A stretch of 64,000 bases of DNA from Prostheceraeus crozeri (taxonomy: Eukaryota; Platyhelminthes; Polycladida; Euryleptidae), in the NCBI GenBank assembly GCA_907163375.1, contig CAJQUW010005239.1:124001-188000 (forward strand). The letters are read 5' to 3'. The position numbers and the translations under genes are program-made. Below the pieces are notes generated by a model, which saw only the letters and a program-made list of their open reading frames with translations, was not told the DNA's origin and did not search any database. Shown here one piece after another: positions 59,167-64,000 of the stretch (position 1 is its first letter; each line of letters opens with the position of its first letter).

Positions 59167-59840
59167 CCGTTATAGATTTATATACACGATACGCTTGGGT
59201 AAAGCCTTTAAAAAATAAAAGTGGTCTATCAGTTAAATATGCGTTTGAAGAAATCTTTAAAGAAAGTAATAGAAAGCCAAGGAAATTGTTTGTTGATAAA
59301 GGGTCGCAATTTTATAACCGAAACGTTCAGCCACTATTTGAAACTGTTTATTCAACTGAAAACGCTGGAAAAGCTGTAGTGATAGAAAGATTCAATCGGA
59401 CGTTAAAAAATAAATTATTCAAGAAATTTACTGAGCAAAGAAATCAGAAATGGTTGAAGATATTACCAGGAGTTGTAGAAGAGTACAATAATAAAGTTCA
59501 TTCTGGTATTGAAGAAACTCCAAAGAATGCTTCTGACGACCCTGATTTAATCCGAAAGAAAATATTCGAGAATAATTATTCGAACGAAAATAATAATTTG
59601 AATGAGAGTAATCCGAATTTACAGAAACGTAAGCCGAAGTTTAAAATTGGAGATAGAGTTAGAATATTTAAATATAAGAATAAATTTGAAAAAGGCTTCG
59701 TTGGCTATTGGACTAAAGAAATATTTGAAGTTTGTAAAATAAATCAAACTCATCCGATTACTTACGAAATCAAAGATTTAGATGATGAAGATATCAGAGG
59801 CCGATTTTATCAAAATGAATTACAACGAACTGATTTTTAA
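59163..59840 (+). pseudogene. Retrovirus-type integrase, catalytic core and C-terminal domain
   Basis: It opens in VIDLYTRYAWVKPL. The second catalytic acid is in LFVDKGSQF (Asp45) and the third in VIERFNRTLK (Glu75). Only 29 residues separate them instead of the usual about 35, because a few residues between QPLF and ETVYST seem to be missing. The C-terminus holds an SH3-like/chromatin-binding-type domain (FKIGDRVRIFKYKNKF to GRFYQNELQ). The first catalytic acid lies in the upstream frame. Integrase joins the element ends to target DNA, giving the 6-base duplication. Confidence 0.9.
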
Positions 59841-59864
59841 TTATCATTATCATTATCATTGGAA

Positions 59865-60377
59865 CTAACGGTTCGGGAATGAAATTCCCTTATTAGGCGT
59901 AGCCATAGAACCTACGGTTCGTTCAATTCCCTTATTCAATTCTAACATAATATCTAGAAATGGTACCCCTTTTTGTAATTTAAATAAAACATAAAGACAT
60001 AATTGACCACAATAAGTAGTTCCCGGTTTTTGAATTTGAAATGTATTATAAGTTCCATTGCCAAGTAATTTTTTGACTTCATTTGTAGGTGGAAGTCCAT
60101 AAGAGTCGAACCAATAGTTCTCAGCCTCCGGGCGGTCGAAATAGTAATTATCTCGATTTTTATTAAAGATACCTGCAGACCAATGTACTCCTTTTTCATC
60201 TGTTGTGTGAAGATTTGTTATGAAATTTACAGTTGGCTTATTTTTTAGGAATTGTAATTCGACTCTCATTAGAACATGAAAATTCTTTATTCCTAATTGA
60301 TTTGCAATTTTCTTTAAATCAAAATTTGTAGTTGTTTGCGTTCCATATAATTTTAAAAACTCATTTATGTTGTTCAT
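59865..60377 (-). CDS. Adenain-like cysteine protease
   Basis: 170 residues. Catalytic candidates are His65 in KGVHWSAGIF, Asp91 in WFDSYGLPP (or a nearby acid) and Cys123 in TTYCGQLC, in the H-D/E-C order of adenovirus-type maturation proteases. A 10-residue in-frame insert (RPEAENYWFD) lies between YYFD and SYGLPP, apparently a duplicated stretch with GC-rich DNA. The last 20 residues are encoded by palindromes (59875-59920), so the original C-terminus may have been shorter. It is convergent with the integrase gene, with 24 bases between the stop codons. Confidence 0.85.
   Translation of the reverse strand: MNNINEFLKLYGTQTTTNFDLKKIANQLGIKNFHVLMRVELQFLKNKPTVNFITNLHTTDEKGVHWSAGIFNKNRDNYYFDRPEAENYWFDSYGLPPTNEVKKLLGNGTYNTFQIQKPGTTYCGQLCLYVLFKLQKGVPFLDIMLELNKGIERTVGSMATPNKGISFPNR
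59875..59920. repeat. Palindrome cluster at protease 3' end
   Basis: GGGAAT-GAA-ATTCCC (59875-59889), GGC-GTA-GCC (59896-59904) and GAACC-TAC-GGTTC (59908-59920). The last two are a second copy of the unit in the pVI-like gene. Confidence 0.88.
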
Positions 60378-60449
60378 TTTATAATAAAAAAATTCTTAAG
60401 GGACCCCTAGAAGTCAGAAGGGACCCCTAGAAATTAGAAGGGAGGGGGT

Positions 60450-61023
60450 AGTAGAACTACGTTCATATGATATTGAAGGATACATCCCCGCGGTTTCTTC
60501 CACTTTTGTTTCTTCCACTTTTAAAGAAATATTTTTAGTCACATGATATATTTTAAAAACCTGAAAAACGGACTTAAAAGACGTTTTTAAAAATACTAAC
60601 TTTATGATTTTTTCGGTGTCCTGGAACGGTCATGATTTTAAGGGGGGTAAAAATTATAATTCTCAAATTTGAGATTCTTAACTTTTATGATTTTCGGTGT
60701 CCTGGAACGGTCATGATTTTAAGGGTGAAAATTGTAATTCTCAAATTTGAGATTTTGAAAAATTTGAAAAATTGGGTATTTTTAAAAACGCCCAAATTTA
60801 TGAATTTAGGTCTTCATAACCTGAAAAATGACCACAATTCATGAATTTAGACCATTTAAAAAGTTCCATTTTTTGAAAAATCGGTATCTTTAAAAACGAC
60901 TAAATTCATGAATTTAGGTCTTAAAAACCTGAAAAAGGGTCTAAATTCATGAATTTATGTCGTTTTTAAAGATACCATTTTTTGAATTTTATGGTGTCCT
61001 GGAACGGTCTTTTGCCCATTACT
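60450..61023 (-). repeat. Polinton right terminal inverted repeat
   Basis: Reverse complement of the left repeat, with small indels. It holds three copies of the GACCGTTCCAGGACACC motif in inverse orientation (60615, 60696, 60993). Its inner end carries a minus-strand copy of the beginning of the two-helix protein gene, cut off after about 25 codons at GTAGTAGAACTACG. Confidence 0.9.
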
Positions 61024-61029
61024 GGAACA
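61024..61029 (+). repeat. Polinton target site duplication, right (GGAACA)
   Basis: Perfect match to 44625-44630. Confidence 0.95.
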
Positions 61030-61204
61030 AACTGCCATCCGCATTTCAAGAGAGCACATCCCTAAAGACCTTCAAAGCAGCAGCAAGTGACTTTTATTTG
61101 TCTAGCGTTTTTTAATTCTGGTTTTTATCTTTCATCTAACATTTATCACTTTTGTACTGTGGTCTTGAAGCCATTGGCATAACGCCACATTAAATAAATT
61201 CGTA
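61030..61204 (+). pseudogene. CR1/L2-like reverse transcriptase 3' end, right half
   Basis: Continues the frame cut at 44630 with LPSAFQESTSLKTFKAAA and a stop at 61113-61115, the usual WN-LP ... LK-FK ending of CR1/L2 proteins. A 3' untranslated part and a short TTCATTCAT tail follow. Confidence 0.78.
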
Positions 61205-61212
61205 CTTCATTC

Positions 61213-61400
61213 ATCTGTGTTCATCATAGTGTTTGAGTCAGTAATGCTGGGATAACACGTGACTCTAATAGACTACTTTTCGATTGATATTTCTACCGTT
61301 TCTGCGGTCTTTCACCTGATACTTTCATGCCATAATACCTGCTCACACCACACTTTCCACCCTGCCATCTTCCTCAATCAGTCCACCCAGATAGAGAAAG
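61213..61400 (-). pseudogene. Non-LTR reverse transcriptase fragment (YLG block)
   Basis: The minus strand reads QVDSFLYLGGLIEEDGRVE followed by stops. This block precedes the GH/GRPR-W tail in the same protein type, and that tail lies on the minus strand at 43790-44260. This supports one old element split by the CR1-like and Polinton insertions. Confidence 0.55.
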
Positions 61401-62821
61401 CTGTCCACTTGCCTAGGAGGGCTTGTCTTCTCTACTAAATCACCGAGTGAAAAACAATCCCTTTTTAACTATCACGGGTCATTCCCTCAACTATTACAAG
61501 CTTTGCATGCACTGCTGTCTCTGTACTTTCGTTTGACGGAGAAAGTTGATATCAAGACAGTGACAGCTATATGCACGACAATAAATAGGCTATATGTTTG
61601 TATTATATTTCGGGCAGTGGCGGCTTTAGCGATCATGCCCTTCATGCTCAGCATGACGAAGTATTTTGTCTAATTTTCCTCCACACAAATCAACGATGTC
61701 AACCACAAGAAAGGGAAAGTTTTGAATCAACAAAAAAACTTCCAACATCATTTGATTACATTTGACAACATTTGATTACTATGTCAGATCATGTTGCTGT
61801 GACATTAAGGTCATACTCAATTAAAATTTATCAAGTAGCTAACTTGTTCTAAAAAATTCAGGGGAACGCAAGTCAATTCGAGCATACCTCATTTGTTATT
61901 GGCCGGATCATCTGACGGGAGAACAATAGCAAAATCTGCGGATGACGATTTTCATACTCCATCTCATGCCGTGGACGGGAAGCACAAATGATACGTATAG
62001 CTCGTTTCAACCAACTAACGGTAGCTGATTGGACGGCAATCTGCTGATTTTATCGGTGTAGTGAGATCATGAGATGTCTCGAGTCTCAGTTGCACGATTG
62101 AAACCCCATCGAATTGACTTCCTTTATAAGTAATTCAATATCTTCCAATGTTAATACAGCTTGTGATTTTGTGCGATTGACGGTGTTTTTACTATCTTAA
62201 ATGCATGCTTCAAATAACTAGAACTTGAATATTATTTAATATACATTATCTGGTGATTAAATTTAGCCGTGGTCTTCTACATGCTTGCATATGTAGATAT
62301 GTCTAGGAGCAAATAGTATAATAGGCTATGCATGCATCAGATTATCATCGGATGTATTCAAACATACAAATCATGTAGCATACGCCTGGAATTTTATTTT
62401 AAGCGTATTTTGGCTGATACAGTATGTAGATCATTAGAATTATGCCTAGCCCTACACCATATTCACTGGATTACTTGATGTGAAAAGTAGGCGGCTTGCA
62501 TGTTTGAATTATAATTAGGAAAGGGCAAATGCAAATGGAATGAGATTAAAATTTTGCTCATCGAATTCGTAACTGTTTCTTAAGTTGCATGATATTAAGC
62601 TACATTATGCTACATCAGTTGCATGGTTAAAAATCCTCGTATGATAGCTGTCACACATACTTTTTTCCTCATGATGCGAAAAAATTGATGAGCATGACCT
62701 AACAGAAATCCATAGAGCCGCCACTGATTTCGGGTCTAGTTATAGGCCGGAGTCCTGTCATTTGATAGGACTCCGATTCCAGCAAAAATGATAGGACTCC
62801 GACTTTGACTCCGCATCCCTG
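61401..62821 (-). mobile_element. Truncated hAT-like element interrupted by a nested hAT
   Basis: Read on the minus strand from 62821 it starts CAGGGATGCGGAGTC. It matches 63062-63335 almost base for base down to about 61401, apart from the insertion at 61615-62726. Its far end is missing. It is an inverted neighbour of the complete copy at 63062-63777. Confidence 0.7.
61615..62726. mobile_element. Nested non-autonomous hAT element, 1.1 kb
   Basis: Ends CAGTGGCGGCT and AGCCGCCACTG are inverted repeats. The flanking ATTTCGGG (61607-61614 and 62727-62734) is a perfect 8-base duplication lying inside the older element. No transposase found within. Confidence 0.88.
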
Positions 62822-63061
62822 CTTCATTCAAATCACCACTGCTGATGCTTATATTGCTTCAGTGTACAAACCTTCTACCATATGGACAATATTTTCCTCC
62901 ACTTCAATCGATAGTGAGCCGAAAATGGTTATGAGACGTACGCGTGTTGACCTGATGCGGTCTCACATGACCTATGTAGACCTATATAGGCCTTTTTCGA
63001 CTGAAGACACCACCTTGCCTAAGCTTCAACCGTCTTTTCCAGCACCTGTCTTTGTGCAAAC
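62822..63061. other. Spacer between hAT elements
   Basis: Non-coding sequence between two inverted hAT copies. It ends in the GTGCAAAC duplication. Confidence 0.5.
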
Positions 63062-63777
63062 CAGGGATGCGGAGTCGGAGACCTATCAAATGATAGGATT
63101 TCAGACTCCGGCCTATAACTAGACCTGAAATATAATACAAACAAATTATTTATTCTTGTGCATAGCTGTCACTGTCTTGATGTCAACTTTCTCTGTCAAA
63201 CGAAAGTACAGAGACAGCAGTGCATGCAAAGCTTGTAATAGTTGAGGGAATGAACCGTGATAGTGAAAAAGGATTGTCTTTTCACTCGGTGATTTACTAG
63301 AGAAAACAAGTCCTCCTAGCCTCGATCACACCTACTCACCAAAGGTCACATCAGAAACAAAAATGAAATATCAGTTTTGTTTGATAACATTACCTCTTGC
63401 CCTCACGTAAATCGTGTGTGATCTCTCCTCCAAAGCGCATATTAAAATAGAAAGCGTGCTCATATTTTTGGAGAAGGATGGGAATTTTCCTGTCTCGTAT
63501 AGGCTGGAGAAAAACCGTGTGAAGCACACATCAAGAAGATGGGAGGAGCCGAGTCGCATGCATCCAACTGAAAGCGACATTTGATGAACTTTAATCGAAA
63601 ATGATTGATAATTGATACAGCAACCCTAAATATAGGTTCAGGTAAGCCTATAATAATCTATGATGTAGGTTGACAGTTTTTCAAAAAATAACTAGGCTAT
63701 ACTTTCCACCCGGAGTCGGAGTCCTATCAACCCCCGGATTCGGAGTCCTATCAAAATGATAGGACTCCGCATCCCTG
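63062..63777 (+). mobile_element. Non-autonomous hAT element, 716 bases
   Basis: Starts CAGGGATGCGGAGTCGG and ends CCGCATCCCTG. GTGCAAAC flanks both sides (63054-63061 and 63778-63785) as a perfect 8-base duplication. Short internal GGAGTC/TGATAGGACTCC palindromes lie near both ends. Confidence 0.9.
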
Positions 63778-63785
63778 GTGCAAAC

Positions 63786-64000
63786 GCAGAGTCATTATTG
63801 CATTTTCTCTTCCTGAATCCATGTTGTGCTTTTCCTAATCATCGACCAAAGCCTGCTTTCTGTTCACCAAAACTCTTAATCTGCTTACTGTGATTATCCT
63901 CAAATCTGACTTCTTGCCACATCAGTAGAAAAGATGTTGTTCGAATATGTGCACATTACAGCTAAATACGATAATAATTGCACTCATTATCTAATACATG
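63786..64000. other. No recognised feature
   Basis: AT-rich flank to the end of the window. Confidence 0.5.

Larger units (their letters stand above)
44631..61023. mobile_element. Polinton/Maverick (adintovirus-like) element, 16.4 kb
   Basis: Terminal inverted repeats start AGTAATGGGC at both ends and the flanking GGAACA is a perfect 6-base duplication. Inside are hallmark genes: protein-primed DNA polymerase B, retrovirus-type integrase, adenain-like protease, FtsK/HerA-type packaging ATPase, double-jelly-roll major capsid and penton-like minor capsid. Together these allow self-synthesising transposition and, in principle, virion formation. Polymerase, ATPase, PLA2/integrase and the two-helix protein are interrupted. 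The intact ends and near-identical TIRs suggest a recent insertion, so some breaks may be assembly errors. It is clearly more AT-rich than the flanking DNA. Confidence 0.95.

Noticed and set aside
62805-63122. 105-codon open frame
   Set aside because: It spans the spacer and enters hAT termini; the peptide ends are encoded by terminal repeats.

Overview
The window reads as animal nuclear DNA. It holds the 3' part of a spliced host gene with clean GT-AG introns, recognised as EPS8-like, a metazoan actin regulator. The rest is dense in transposons: Tc1/mariner, Penelope-like, several non-LTR retrotransposons, several hAT elements and one complete Polinton (Maverick, adintovirus-like). No CRISPR, operon or bacterial-type feature was seen. 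The animal lineage cannot be resolved from the sequence alone.

Region 1 (1-4131) lies upstream of the first visible host exon. It holds decayed retrotransposon scraps and a dead DD41D mariner-like element with both terminal inverted repeats (TIRs) and a TA duplication. Region 2 (4132-33832) is the EPS8-like gene on the + strand. Seven exons chain in phase from a proline-rich linker through the C-terminal actin-binding/SAM-like domain to a stop codon. Exons are as short as 39 and 45 bases; introns reach about 10.4 kb and carry a Penelope-like element with 303-base inverted termini, a tRNA-like SINE, Tc1-like and non-LTR fragments, a hairpin element, a 1.54-kb hAT and a foldback element.

Region 3 (33833-44624) holds a 5'-truncated but open non-LTR reverse transcriptase with a PHD finger, an older copy of the same hAT family, a weak candidate promoter/first exon, and the left halves of two nested retrotransposons. 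Region 4 (44631-61023) is a 16.4-kb Polinton with about 0.6-kb TIRs and a perfect 6-base target duplication. Region 5 (61024-64000) resumes the interrupted retrotransposons, then shows hAT elements, one nested inside another, with intact 8-base duplications.

The Polinton carries a nearly full virion and replication set. The + strand encodes a two-membrane-helix protein, a conserved protein of unknown function, penton-like minor capsid, packaging ATPase, a coiled-coil fibre-like protein, a pVI/pX-like protein, major capsid protein, a 36-residue ORF, a second pX-like protein, and a phospholipase A2-like domain running into the integrase. The - strand encodes protein-primed DNA polymerase B, a possible sliding clamp, and an adenain-like protease. 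Polymerase, ATPase, PLA2/integrase and the two-helix protein are interrupted by stops or frame changes, so this copy looks recently inserted but damaged, or carries assembly errors.

The most unusual signal is a family of small GC-rich triloop palindromes (about 11-17 bases) scattered through this AT-rich Polinton, in spacers and in frame inside genes on both strands. Some occur as recognisable homologous copies at different loci, and one pair shows a compensatory base-pair change.
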